Assembly: GCA_040080145.1 (NCBI GenBank) | Contig: JBEBJA010000055.1 | Coordinates: 29,814-93,813, forward strand | Direction: 5' to 3' | DNA: 64,000 bases | Source: JANXVY01 sp040080145 | GTDB taxonomy: Bacteria > Pseudomonadota > Alphaproteobacteria > Rhizobiales > Hyphomicrobiaceae | In this document: piece after piece, positions 53,364-61,624 of the stretch | How positions within the stretch are numbered: position 1 is the stretch's first letter | Layout of the letters: each line of letters opens with the position of its first letter | Notes under the pieces: model-generated | What the model was told of the DNA's origin: nothing | Database searches by the model: none | What the model saw: only the letters and a program-made list of their open reading frames with translations | Made by a program: the position numbers and the translations under genes

Positions 53364-54563
53364 GTGGCGACCGCCGCTGATCCGAACACGAAGCACGCCC
53401 TGGTGTCATCCATCACGGCGCTGCCTGCTTTGGCAGACCTCATCTTGCTGCGCGTGGCCCTGCCCGGCGGTGCAACGCGCGCCGAACTCGCCCGCGATCT
53501 GCGCGTAATGACGCTGCCCGATCTGGCACCCGCAGCTTGGCGTCGCGCGACCGACAGCGAGTTCGCCGAGCTGAGCAGGCTTGGTCTTGTGGAGGAAGCG
53601 CGAGCCCGATTCAAATCGACGCAGCCAGGCAGCGATCATGCGGCGCACGCCCTTTCGATCACCATCGGCCCCAAGACCACCTGGGCGGAAGTGCGTGACG
53701 GTCCGCTGACGGCGCGGGCGCTGGGTCTCGACACGTCAGACAAGTCCGTGCTGAAGGCGCTCGCAAATCCAGACAATCTGCGCGGCCTCATTGTTCAACG
53801 TGCATTCGGCCTGGGCGATAGTAAGGTCCTGTCCCTGGCTAAGTTGCGGGCATCATTGGCCGTTCGCGCTCTGGAGCGGGCATTTGGCAACCAGATCAAG
53901 AGCGGCCTGGGTTCGGGCGGTGGCCTTGCCGCCAAGCCAAGCCGCCTGCTCGCCGGCCAGTTGTTGAAGACGCCGCGCGACTACACCAGCGATGGCCGTT
54001 TGATCGCCGCGCTCGCCGCCGAGCATTTGGGCACCCCCAACAGCGAAGCCGAAACACTGCGCGCCAGCCTGTTGCGGCGCGCTTTCCTGGATCGGGTCAA
54101 CGCGGATAGTGCGCCCCGCTCCGCTCCGGTGCCCGCCGGTCCTGCCGTTCCAGGCGTTGTCAAACTGTTGCCAGCAGTTTCGGCCACCAAGGCCGTCGTC
54201 GAGAAGGCCGTCGTCGCCAACGATCGCGGCGTCGCCAACGAGCGACCGCTCCCCGCCGCCCGGCCGGATCTGCCTGGCTTTATCAAGTGCGTTCTGGTCG
54301 CTGCTGCCCGTCGCGCGGAAGGCTGGCCCGGCAATCGGAAGGCTTTTATCTCCCACGTCTGGCAGGAAATTAAATCGAACCACCATGCCTGGGCCCTGTC
54401 GGAAATCGAATTTAAAGGAATGCTGGCCGAAGCTCACCGGACCGGCGGGCTCGCGCTCGCCAACGCCGACCTGAAAGACAAGAAACACATCCAGGAGTTT
54501 GAAAACTCCGCGATTCAGTACAAGAACACAGTCTGGCACTTTGTTCGCGTCGAAGAAGCATGA
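53364..54563 (+). CDS. Protein with C-terminal winged-helix-like domain, partner of the double ATPase
   Basis: The start is taken at GTG 53364; CGGAG lies 11 bp upstream, which is rather far. The 399-residue protein has three parts. The N-terminus is helix-turn-helix-like (ADLILLRVALPGGATRAELARDLRVMTLP). The middle (about 90-255) is Ala/Leu-rich. The C-terminal 100 residues include LPGFIKCVLVAAARRAEGWP, then RKAFISHVWQEIKSN and FKGMLAEAHRTGGLALANADL, ending HFVRVEEA. This last part resembles winged-helix tails found beside ATPase genes in predicted conflict systems, by memory only. The ATPase gene starts 40 bp downstream, so a two-gene operon is likely. Confidence 0.55.
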   Translation: MATAADPNTKHALVSSITALPALADLILLRVALPGGATRAELARDLRVMTLPDLAPAAWRRATDSEFAELSRLGLVEEARARFKSTQPGSDHAAHALSITIGPKTTWAEVRDGPLTARALGLDTSDKSVLKALANPDNLRGLIVQRAFGLGDSKVLSLAKLRASLAVRALERAFGNQIKSGLGSGGGLAAKPSRLLAGQLLKTPRDYTSDGRLIAALAAEHLGTPNSEAETLRASLLRRAFLDRVNADSAPRSAPVPAGPAVPGVVKLLPAVSATKAVVEKAVVANDRGVANERPLPAARPDLPGFIKCVLVAAARRAEGWPGNRKAFISHVWQEIKSNHHAWALSEIEFKGMLAEAHRTGGLALANADLKDKKHIQEFENSAIQYKNTVWHFVRVEEA

Positions 54564-54603
54564 GTCAAACGAGGCGGTTACCTACCCGCCGGGGGACGCG
54601 ATT

Positions 54604-57600
54604 TTGAACGCAGCAGACAAGGCACATGGCGTCGTCAGCGAAGGTTTGGCCGACGCTTTCGAGCATTCGATTACCTGGGAAGACGATGTCTGGCGGGCCG
54701 ACCCCGTTGACGTCGAGCAGGTGCATGCCAAGGCACGCAAGAAGTTTGCTGACGTTCTCGCCGCCGTGACAGATCACGCCCAGGACGGCAGTCAGAGCCG
54801 CAAAGGCCGCACAAGCCGCGCATCTGCCCCCGTCCAAGCCCGCATGCTGCTGTTCATCGGGCAATCGGGCGCGGGCAAAACCCATCTAATCCGCGCCCTT
54901 CGCACCGGGTCGCATCGCAGCCACAAAGCCTATTTCGGCTACGCCCAGATGACGCCCGACGTAGGCAACTATGCGGATTATTATCTCCGCCGCCTCGTCC
55001 ACTCGCTGGAAAAGCCGTACGATCCCGACGAGCAGGGCGAAAGTGGCCTGAGCCGCCTGACAAACCACCTCGTCAGTGACAGTTCGATCCTCAACCCCGC
55101 CGATCTCCAAACCCTGCGCGAAGCAACGCTGGACGAAACAGCGCTCGCTCACCTCGTGCTGCGTCTAGCCGACGACATCGTCTCAAGTCCCAAGTTCGCC
55201 GGCGAAGAACTCGACATCAACATCGTGCGCGCGCTCCTCTACCTGCAGCGCGCCGACCCCCGCATCGACCAGCGTATCCGCCAGTACCTCCATGGCCGCC
55301 AGCTGACCCAGCTCGCTCATCAAGCTGTCGGCGCGCTCGACCCCAACACCGGCGAAGACCGCTCCTTCGAGATCATCACCGCACTCGGCCAGTTGATCTG
55401 GACCGTGGACCGCGCAAGCCTCGTGTTCTGCATCGACCAAGTCGAAGACCTGCGCTTCTTCGACGACGCCGAAGAGCGTTTCCAGCGCGCCGTCCGCGAC
55501 CTGATCCAGATCACCAACCGCATCACGTCCTCAATCGTCATCGTCTCGGTGCTCGAAGACTTCTACGGCCAGGTCCGCGGCGTCCTCGCCCAGTCCTACA
55601 TCGACCGGCTCGAAAAGGCCGGCCCCGTCGCGCTGCTCGAAAGCCGCACGCCTCAGGAAGCCCGTCTCATCATTTCAAAGCGCCTCGAACACGAAGCAGC
55701 CGTTCGTGCCGGAGGCGCGAGCTACGCCGACCCGTCGGCCTTCTTCGAACCCCAGTTCTTTGAGGAATTCGGCGGCCTCTCGACCCGCCGCTTGCTCGAA
55801 CACGCCCAGATCCGCCTGCGCTCCAAAACGAGCGAGCAGCATGAGGACGAACCAGCCTTCGAGCAGCCGTCCTGGATGAGCCAGCTCGGCAACACCCTGG
55901 CGAGCGCGCTCGGCTTCCCGGCAGCCCCAGCCGACGAGCGCCCCACCATCGACTATCGCGAGGCGTGGGACCGTTTCCAATCCGCCTTCGAGGGCGAAAT
56001 GTCGTCCAACGACAGCGACCTCGTCGACATGCTGACCGGCTCGCTGAGGCTCGCTCGTGCCGAGTGGGCTTCGGCCTTCGACGTGAAGATCAACCGCCTC
56101 GAACTGGGCGACCAGCTCCCCGCCTTCGATCTCCAGATCAACCACGTCAACGGCCTGTCGAGCGACACCCGCATCTTCTTGTGCAACAAGCCCACCCAGG
56201 GCGGCGGCTTGAAGCGCCAGTTGGACAAAGTGCTGCAATCCATGGGCGGCAAGAGCTGCATCATGCTCCGCGCATCCGACTTCCCGCCCCAGAACAAGAG
56301 CCAGACCGGCCAGGCCATGGGCAAGTTCAAAACCGCGGGCGGCCGCCAGACGCTGGTCCCGATCGCCGATTGGGAACGCATCCAGGCCGTTTGCCAGTTC
56401 CACATCGACCACCGCCACGACCCAGGCTTCTCGACCTGGTTCGAAAGCGCCAAGCTGCTCTCCAACGTCCATGCCGTCAGCCGCATTCTGCGCCTTGAAA
56501 CGCTGATCCGCCCCTCGACACCGCTTGCCACCCTCGCAAGCCGCGCCGAAGGCCCGCCCATGCCCATCGACGGCGACGAACTGGCAGCGCTAGGCACCGC
56601 CGCAGCATCCGGTATGAACTGGGGCAGCCAGTTGCCCGCCATCGCGCCGCCAGCGGACATCTTGCCAGCCAACGACGACGAACTGCCGATCTCCGTCCTG
56701 CTCGACGAAAACGGCACCGATAGCTCAAGCATCATTGCTGGCCGTGGCAATGGCGGCCGGGGCAAGGCGATCACGCTCAACACCAGCGTCCTGAAGCGCC
56801 ATGCAGCTGTGCTCGGCGGTTCCGGTTCGGGTAAGACGACGCTTGCCCTCTCGATTATCGAGCAGCTCCTGCAGCGCGGCATCCCCGCCATCCTCATCGA
56901 CCGCAAGGGCGACCTTGCCAGCTACGCCAACCCCGATGTCTGGCGCGCCAACGACAACGAAGAGACCGAACGCCGGGGTTTGCGCGAAAAGCTCGGCGAC
57001 GCCATCGACGTGGCCGTCTACACCCCGGGCCGCGCCTCGGGCCGCCCCATCTCGATCACGCTCCTGCCGCGCGGTATCAATGAACTGCCCGACCACGAGC
57101 AGCAATTGCTCGCCAACCTGTCCGCCGCAGCCCTTGGCGACATGCTGCATCTGAAGAACTCGGCAACCCATCAGAAGCTGTCGGGAACACTCTCGGTTGC
57201 GCTCCGCATTCTCGGCATGCGTAGCCGCACCGAAGTCACCCTCCATGACCTCATCAACCTGCTGGAAGACGAAGACCCCGATCTCACCGACCTGACGCAG
57301 CGCATGGACCCCTCGGGCCGCTTCCGCCGCGATCTCGTCGCGCAGCTCGACAGCTTGCGCCTCCGCAACGCCTCCCTGTTTGAGCCGGGCGGCGAAAGCA
57401 TGAACATGGAAAGCCTGCTGGGCCTTGGTCCGCATGCCCGCGAAGGCCGCACCCGTCTGTCGATCGTCTACACCGGCTTCCTGGGTGACAACGAGAACAT
57501 CCTGTTCTGGGTCTCGCAGTTCCTCTCCGAAGCCCTGCGCTTCTGTCAGCGCAACCCCAACGACGAACTCCAGGCCGTCGTCATGTTCGACGAAGCCGAC

Positions 57601-58014
57601 CTCTACATCCCTGCGAATTCAAAACCCGCAACCGCCGAACCGCTCCAGTCGCTGCTGAAACGCGCCCGCTCGGCAGGCCTCGGCATCATGCTGGCAACAC
57701 AATCGCCGGGCGACCTCGACTATAAATCGCGCGATCAGATCACGAGCTGGTTCATCGGTCGTGTTCGCGAAGACACGGCCTTGCGCAAACTGAAGGCCGC
57801 CTTCCAGTCAGACTCGGGGCTAGATGCCGCAGCCGTGCTGCCGCATCAGACTGTCGGCGAGTTCCATCTCGTGCAGGAAGGGCTCGTGCGCGCGCTGAAG
57901 GCGCAGCGGTCGCTGATCAACGCCGAACAGGTGCCGTTCGACCGCATCGAACAATTAGCAAGCGAAACCAAAGGGCAGGACGAGCTTCAGCTCCGGCTTT
58001 TTGACCTCAAATAA
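54604..58014 (+). CDS. Giant double P-loop ATPase, AAA/STAND-like plus HerA/FtsK-like
   Basis: The start is TTG 54604 (NAADKAHGVVSEGL), with GGGGGA 7 bp upstream; earlier in-frame starts lie inside the previous gene. The 1136-residue protein has one ATPase near the N-terminus: Walker A FIGQSGAGKTHL (about 84-95) and Walker B VFCIDQVEDLRFF (about 276-288). The second, near 740-1100, has AVLGGSGSGKTTLALS, LIDRKGDLASY (HerA/VirB4-like) and VVMFDEADLYIPA, then LATQSPGDLDYKSRDQI. The first resembles a STAND/KAP-type switch, the second a DNA-pumping motor. Together with the neighbouring gene this suggests a sensor-driven DNA-processing system. That is inferred, since the exact family is not known to me. 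Confidence 0.7.
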   Translation: MNAADKAHGVVSEGLADAFEHSITWEDDVWRADPVDVEQVHAKARKKFADVLAAVTDHAQDGSQSRKGRTSRASAPVQARMLLFIGQSGAGKTHLIRALRTGSHRSHKAYFGYAQMTPDVGNYADYYLRRLVHSLEKPYDPDEQGESGLSRLTNHLVSDSSILNPADLQTLREATLDETALAHLVLRLADDIVSSPKFAGEELDINIVRALLYLQRADPRIDQRIRQYLHGRQLTQLAHQAVGALDPNTGEDRSFEIITALGQLIWTVDRASLVFCIDQVEDLRFFDDAEERFQRAVRDLIQITNRITSSIVIVSVLEDFYGQVRGVLAQSYIDRLEKAGPVALLESRTPQEARLIISKRLEHEAAVRAGGASYADPSAFFEPQFFEEFGGLSTRRLLEHAQIRLRSKTSEQHEDEPAFEQPSWMSQLGNTLASALGFPAAPADERPTIDYREAWDRFQSAFEGEMSSNDSDLVDMLTGSLRLARAEWASAFDVKINRLELGDQLPAFDLQINHVNGLSSDTRIFLCNKPTQGGGLKRQLDKVLQSMGGKSCIMLRASDFPPQNKSQTGQAMGKFKTAGGRQTLVPIADWERIQAVCQFHIDHRHDPGFSTWFESAKLLSNVHAVSRILRLETLIRPSTPLATLASRAEGPPMPIDGDELAALGTAAASGMNWGSQLPAIAPPADILPANDDELPISVLLDENGTDSSSIIAGRGNGGRGKAITLNTSVLKRHAAVLGGSGSGKTTLALSIIEQLLQRGIPAILIDRKGDLASYANPDVWRANDNEETERRGLREKLGDAIDVAVYTPGRASGRPISITLLPRGINELPDHEQQLLANLSAAALGDMLHLKNSATHQKLSGTLSVALRILGMRSRTEVTLHDLINLLEDEDPDLTDLTQRMDPSGRFRRDLVAQLDSLRLRNASLFEPGGESMNMESLLGLGPHAREGRTRLSIVYTGFLGDNENILFWVSQFLSEALRFCQRNPNDELQAVVMFDEADLYIPANSKPATAEPLQSLLKRARSAGLGIMLATQSPGDLDYKSRDQITSWFIGRVREDTALRKLKAAFQSDSGLDAAAVLPHQTVGEFHLVQEGLVRALKAQRSLINAEQVPFDRIEQLASETKGQDELQLRLFDLK

Positions 58015-58492
58015 CCGCGTGCAGTTCCTGCAACGGGAACAAGATCCGTTGCAAGTGCCTCCGCATACCAAATTGAAGGGTGTATTTTTGTGGTGCAAAA
58101 CCGCAACGCACGCTGTCGCTGCGCTGCCAAATTTTTCATCAACCGAATGCTGCCGCGAAGTTATCCACAGCCCTGTTTAGTAACTCAGTTCCCTGTCAAT
58201 CATTGAATGACCTGTGGAAAACTAAATCGAATCAAAAGACTGTGAAGTCTTAGACTTTGGACGAATAATCGTGCACACAGATTAAGCGCAATTATCTCGC
58301 AAATGCGAAACTATTGTTCGCACCCCGTGACGATTAAAGGTGTCAAGCGCTAATTTTCGAGCTATCGTGTGCCATGCGGTAAAAGTGCGTAGATCGGGTT
58401 CGAGTTCACGTTTGCGTGATCTGTTCTGTCCGTAGGGGGCTACGGGCGAGCGGTTGGAGTGAGTTGCAGTTTTGTCTGCGGGGTAAGGTGTC
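58015..58492. other. Intergenic region with DnaA-box-like sites
   Basis: About 480 bp, A+T-rich from 58120 to 58340. A stem GCAACGG-N9-CCGTTGC (58030-58052) lies 16 bp after the ATPase stop and may terminate it. TTATCCACA (58161-58169) is a perfect DnaA box, and TGTGGAAAA (58213-58221) is an inverted variant (TTTTCCACA). One GANTC site (GAATC, 58229) lies nearby. No gene was found on either strand. Confidence 0.4.
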
Positions 58493-58588
58493 ATGTTCGT
58501 TGTAAAGTCGTTCGGTATGTTAGTTGCTGCCACGCTACTGGGGCCCGCCCTCGGGATTGGGTTGTTCATCGTCATGCACGGCATGTAA
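58493..58588 (+). CDS. 31-residue single-span membrane peptide
   Basis: ATG 58493 is preceded by GGTAAGGTG at ideal spacing and the frame ends at TAA 58586-58588. The peptide starts MFVVKSFGMLVAATLLGPAL, continues GIGLFIVMHG and ends in Met. A Lys lies near the N-terminus, followed by about 24 hydrophobic residues, so it is one transmembrane helix. It stands alone between the giant ATPase and moeA. Function unknown. Confidence 0.5.
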   Translation: MFVVKSFGMLVAATLLGPALGIGLFIVMHGM

Positions 58589-58611
58589 CGAGGAATGCCA
58601 GTCGCGGGGCA

Positions 58612-58647
58612 AATCCGGCTTGCGTTTTGGAATCCGGCTTGCGTTTT
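58612..58647. repeat. 17-bp direct repeat before moeA
   Basis: AATCCGGCTTGCGTTTT occurs at 58612-58628 and again at 58631-58647. It is followed by CCTCCA-N9-TGGAGG, a stem whose 3' arm ends 12 bp before the moeA start and contains GGAGG. This may limit access to the moeA ribosome binding site. Confidence 0.5.
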
Positions 58648-58688
58648 AAGCGCCCCTCCTCCAACCCTGTGGTGGAGGAAATTGCGCC

Positions 58689-59999
58689 ATGAAACGTACC
58701 CTGGTTGATGATTGCTTCCGGCCAAGCCAGCCGCGGCTTCGCCATGACGAGGCGATTGAAATCCTTAAGCAGGCCGTCGCGCCGCTCCCGGCAACCCTTG
58801 ATGTTGCCCTCAATAACGCGCTCGGTCGCGTTCTGGCCCAAGACATCGCGGCTCCTCAGCCGGTGCCGGCCCACACCAACTCGGCCGTGGACGGCTATGC
58901 GTTTGCCCACAGCGGCTACAAAGTCACGGATCGCATTCTTCGCCTCAATGTGGTTGGCCGGTCAGCAGCGGGTCATCCATTCCCATTTTCACTTGGGGCT
59001 CTTGAGGCGGCCCGCATCTTTACTGGCGCTGTTATGCCGGAGGGCGCCGACACCGTCGCGATGCAAGAGGATGCCGAAGTTATCGGCAAAGAAGTGGACT
59101 GTGCGGGCGAGTTGCGCTCCACTGTGATCATTCCCGCAGGCCTCAAGCTAGGCGCAAACGTCCGCAAGGCCGGCGAAGACGTTGCGGCCGGCACAACGCT
59201 CTACACCGCCGGAAGCATCCTTCGGCCCCACGACCTCGCAGCGCTCGCATCCATCGGTTGCGCAACTGTGCCCTGCTACGATCGCCTTCGCGTCGCCATC
59301 GTCTCAACCGGCGATGAGGTTCGCGATGCCGGATCAGGTCCCCTCGCACCGGGCGAAGTCTACGACGCCAACACCCCAATGCTCTCGGCGCTTGCGACTC
59401 TGGCCGGTGCGAACGTCACCCAATTGGGCGTCTGGAAAGATCATCGCGCGTCGGTCGTCGCCAATCTGGCCAAAGCCGCCAAACATTACGATGTGATCCT
59501 GACCTCAGGCGGCGCGAGCCTCGGCGAAGAAGACCACATGGCGGCAGCGCTAAGCGAAATCGGCCAGCGTCACCTCTGGCAGCTCGCCATCAAGCCTGGC
59601 CGCCCCATGATGTTCGGCCAGATCCGCTCCGGCGGCAGCGACTCCATCGTCATCGGCTTGCCCGGCAATCCGGTCGCCGTGTTTGTCTGCTTCCTGATGT
59701 ACGTCTACCCGCTGCTGCGCGCCGCCGGAGGGGCCGCTTGGACCGAACCACGCCGGTTCGTCCTCCCAGCAGCATTCGAGTTCAAAGGCCGCAAGCAGGG
59801 CCGCCGTGAATTCTGGCGCGGCAGGATCGCACAAACCGAAACGGGGATGACCGTCGAAAAATTCGCTCGCGACGGTTCGGGCCTCATCAGCGGGTTACGC
59901 TGGTCTGACGGCCTGATCGAGATTCCCGAAGACTGTGGTGACATCGCCGCTGGCGACCCCGTCGCCTTCATCCCCTACAGCGAATTCGGCATCGTCTGA
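58689..59999 (+). CDS. moeA: Molybdopterin molybdenumtransferase MoeA
   Basis: A 436-residue MoeA of normal length, starting at ATG 58689 after GGAGG. Family blocks in order are RVLAQDIAAPQPVPAHTNSAVDGYAF (about 47-72), FTGAVMPEGADTVAMQED, VAIVSTGDEV, VYDANTPML, LTSGGASLGEEDHM and GLPGNPVAVFVCFL. It inserts molybdate into adenylylated molybdopterin in the cytoplasm to finish the molybdenum cofactor. It is monocistronic here and reads as ordinary chromosomal content. The stop is followed by the 60014-60047 hairpin, which may terminate it. Confidence 0.93.
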   Translation: MKRTLVDDCFRPSQPRLRHDEAIEILKQAVAPLPATLDVALNNALGRVLAQDIAAPQPVPAHTNSAVDGYAFAHSGYKVTDRILRLNVVGRSAAGHPFPFSLGALEAARIFTGAVMPEGADTVAMQEDAEVIGKEVDCAGELRSTVIIPAGLKLGANVRKAGEDVAAGTTLYTAGSILRPHDLAALASIGCATVPCYDRLRVAIVSTGDEVRDAGSGPLAPGEVYDANTPMLSALATLAGANVTQLGVWKDHRASVVANLAKAAKHYDVILTSGGASLGEEDHMAAALSEIGQRHLWQLAIKPGRPMMFGQIRSGGSDSIVIGLPGNPVAVFVCFLMYVYPLLRAAGGAAWTEPRRFVLPAAFEFKGRKQGRREFWRGRIAQTETGMTVEKFARDGSGLISGLRWSDGLIEIPEDCGDIAAGDPVAFIPYSEFGIV

Positions 60000-60013
60000 A
60001 ATGTCGCGTGTAG

Positions 60014-60047
60014 GTTGGGTTAGACGCCCTTTGCGTCGTAACCCAAC
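60014..60047. repeat. GTTGGGTTA hairpin repeat, possible terminator
   Basis: GTTGGGTTA and TAACCCAAC (60014-60022, 60039-60047) pair perfectly, extended by GACGC/GCGTC around a five-base loop with one unpaired G. Copies of this hairpin are widespread in proteobacterial intergenic regions. It sits 14 bp after the moeA stop and 35 bp from the convergent gene's stop, a place for a bidirectional terminator. A decayed relative lies near 52113. Confidence 0.6.
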
Positions 60048-60082
60048 AGCTTTCCGGTCAAGCAACCCGATAACGTCGAACA

Positions 60083-61303
60083 TCATCCCTCAACGAACAA
60101 GATCAATTCCGTATTGCGGGCGGCGGGATTGTCCTTTTTCGTAACGTAGCCTTCGAGCAGATTGACCTTGGCAACCGGGAATAGTTCAGCCAGATAGCCG
60201 CGAAGATATTCGCCGCGAAGGTTTGGCAGATCCGTATTCTTAACCGACTGCGCAACATTGATGGTTGCTGGATTTGACAGATATTTCCCACGGCTATTCG
60301 GCAGATAGGAAATTTTGCGATACTCAAAGCCTGGTTCGAGTTGCCCGTTGTAGGCCTGTGCATCAGCACTGCCGCGAACAAACAGATCAAACTTCGCCTG
60401 TCCTTCGAGTTGCTTTAAGACATCTGCGGCAAAAGCATTGAACGACGTTTTGTAGGCGGCACGGCTGCTCTGGAACGTATATTTGCCACTGTCGAACGTG
60501 AACCGGTTGCCGGTCTTTGGGTTTTTCAGTTCAATCAGATAATAGCGGCCTTTCCGCCCATCGACCAATTCCGCCTCGCTCATGGCATCGACCTTATATG
60601 TCGCGGTCGACATTTTAGAGTCGAGGGCCTTGCGCAGTACGGTGAGCGTATCGGCTTCACGCGGGGCAGGTTCCCCGCCATCGACCACCGCCGATGAGGC
60701 ATGTGGCGCGGGTTCCACGATGACGCCGGTCGTCCCTGCGTCTGTTGCCCGGCTCGGTCCAAGGACCGCAAGCTGCGGTGCAATCGGATCGTTCGGTGAG
60801 CGAACGCGCAAGGCTTTCAGTTTGCGCAAATCAGTAAGGATAGATTCAAATCCGCTCGGCCCGTCAAGGAAAGTCGTGAGGGTCGTTTCATTTGCATCGA
60901 GCGAAACCAGCATTCCACTTTGCGGTCCAAGAACGATGTCCTTGATGCTGTGAATTTCCTCCGAAATGCGTGTCAGCCGCTCTTTGTGGAGCTTGGAGAA
61001 AAATGCGCTGGTTTTGGAGAGGGCCTCGTTATCGCGGGCCTTCTGATTGACCTCGGTGAGAAGCTGATCGCGATCGGCTTTCAATTGCTCGATTTCAGCG
61101 GTCCGGAAGGCCTCGTCGGTGCCGCCGTCCGTTAACCGGAGTGCTGGATAAATTGCTGCCACGCTGATTGCTGATAATCCAACGGCGAGGAATAAAATGA
61201 GCACCCCGCGCCGCACTGCGCCGCGGCTGATGTAACTGGCAGCGCCCAAAAGCAGCACGAGGCTGAGGACCGCTAGGAATGAAAGAGTGGCGGTCGTAAC
61301 CAT
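60083..61303 (-). CDS. Membrane-anchored protein with coiled coil and OmpA-like C-terminus
   Basis: The start is ATG 61301-61303 (MVTTATLSFLAVLSLVLLLG), with GGAG 9 bp upstream. The 406-residue protein has two N-terminal membrane segments (about 5-25 and 32-52). A coiled coil follows (about 66-125, EIEQLKADRDQLLTEVNQKA), then a low-complexity linker. The C-terminal domain (about 290-406) has FDLFVRGSADAQAY, LPNLRGEYLRGYLAELF and NTELILFVEG. The last part resembles a divergent OmpA/MotB peptidoglycan-associating domain. It may link inner membrane and cell wall. Next to a class A PBP gene, but transcribed away from it. Confidence 0.6.
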   Translation of the reverse strand: MVTTATLSFLAVLSLVLLLGAASYISRGAVRRGVLILFLAVGLSAISVAAIYPALRLTDGGTDEAFRTAEIEQLKADRDQLLTEVNQKARDNEALSKTSAFFSKLHKERLTRISEEIHSIKDIVLGPQSGMLVSLDANETTLTTFLDGPSGFESILTDLRKLKALRVRSPNDPIAPQLAVLGPSRATDAGTTGVIVEPAPHASSAVVDGGEPAPREADTLTVLRKALDSKMSTATYKVDAMSEAELVDGRKGRYYLIELKNPKTGNRFTFDSGKYTFQSSRAAYKTSFNAFAADVLKQLEGQAKFDLFVRGSADAQAYNGQLEPGFEYRKISYLPNSRGKYLSNPATINVAQSVKNTDLPNLRGEYLRGYLAELFPVAKVNLLEGYVTKKDNPAARNTELILFVEG

Positions 61304-61624
61304 GGGCGGCGTCTCCGGCTCAGCGATTAATTCTGTGAGTAAACGATGGACCAATTAGACTCCCTTTCTCGGATAATTGATTCTCTCCTCGTACACAAAA
61401 TATCTTGGTGAAGATTGTTATGCAATTATAAGTAGATAGTTAATTAGCGATCAACCATAAGCGGCAATTGGTGCCACCTGTTGCGCGTCTCCAAGCCTAT
61501 CTCCGAGCCCGCTCGCCCGCCGCACGCCAGCCGCGTTTCAGTCGAGCATGCGCCATAAAGCGAGCGTAAGCCTGCTGATCGGCAGTTCGCGGCGGGTGCG
61601 TCCGGCCCAACCTTGGCGCGCGCG
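61304..61624. other. Divergent promoter region
   Basis: 320 bp between the OmpA-like gene and the penicillin-binding protein gene, very A+T-rich at 61370-61450 (TATGCAATTATAAGTAGA and similar), where the promoters are expected. A minus-strand frame (61444-61722) has no domain and overlaps the PBP gene. Nothing else was recognised. Confidence 0.4.

Noticed and set aside
53004..53396. Minus-strand frame of 130 codons in the divergent promoter region
   Set aside because: No domain, and it overlaps the start of the 399-aa gene; promoters are expected here.
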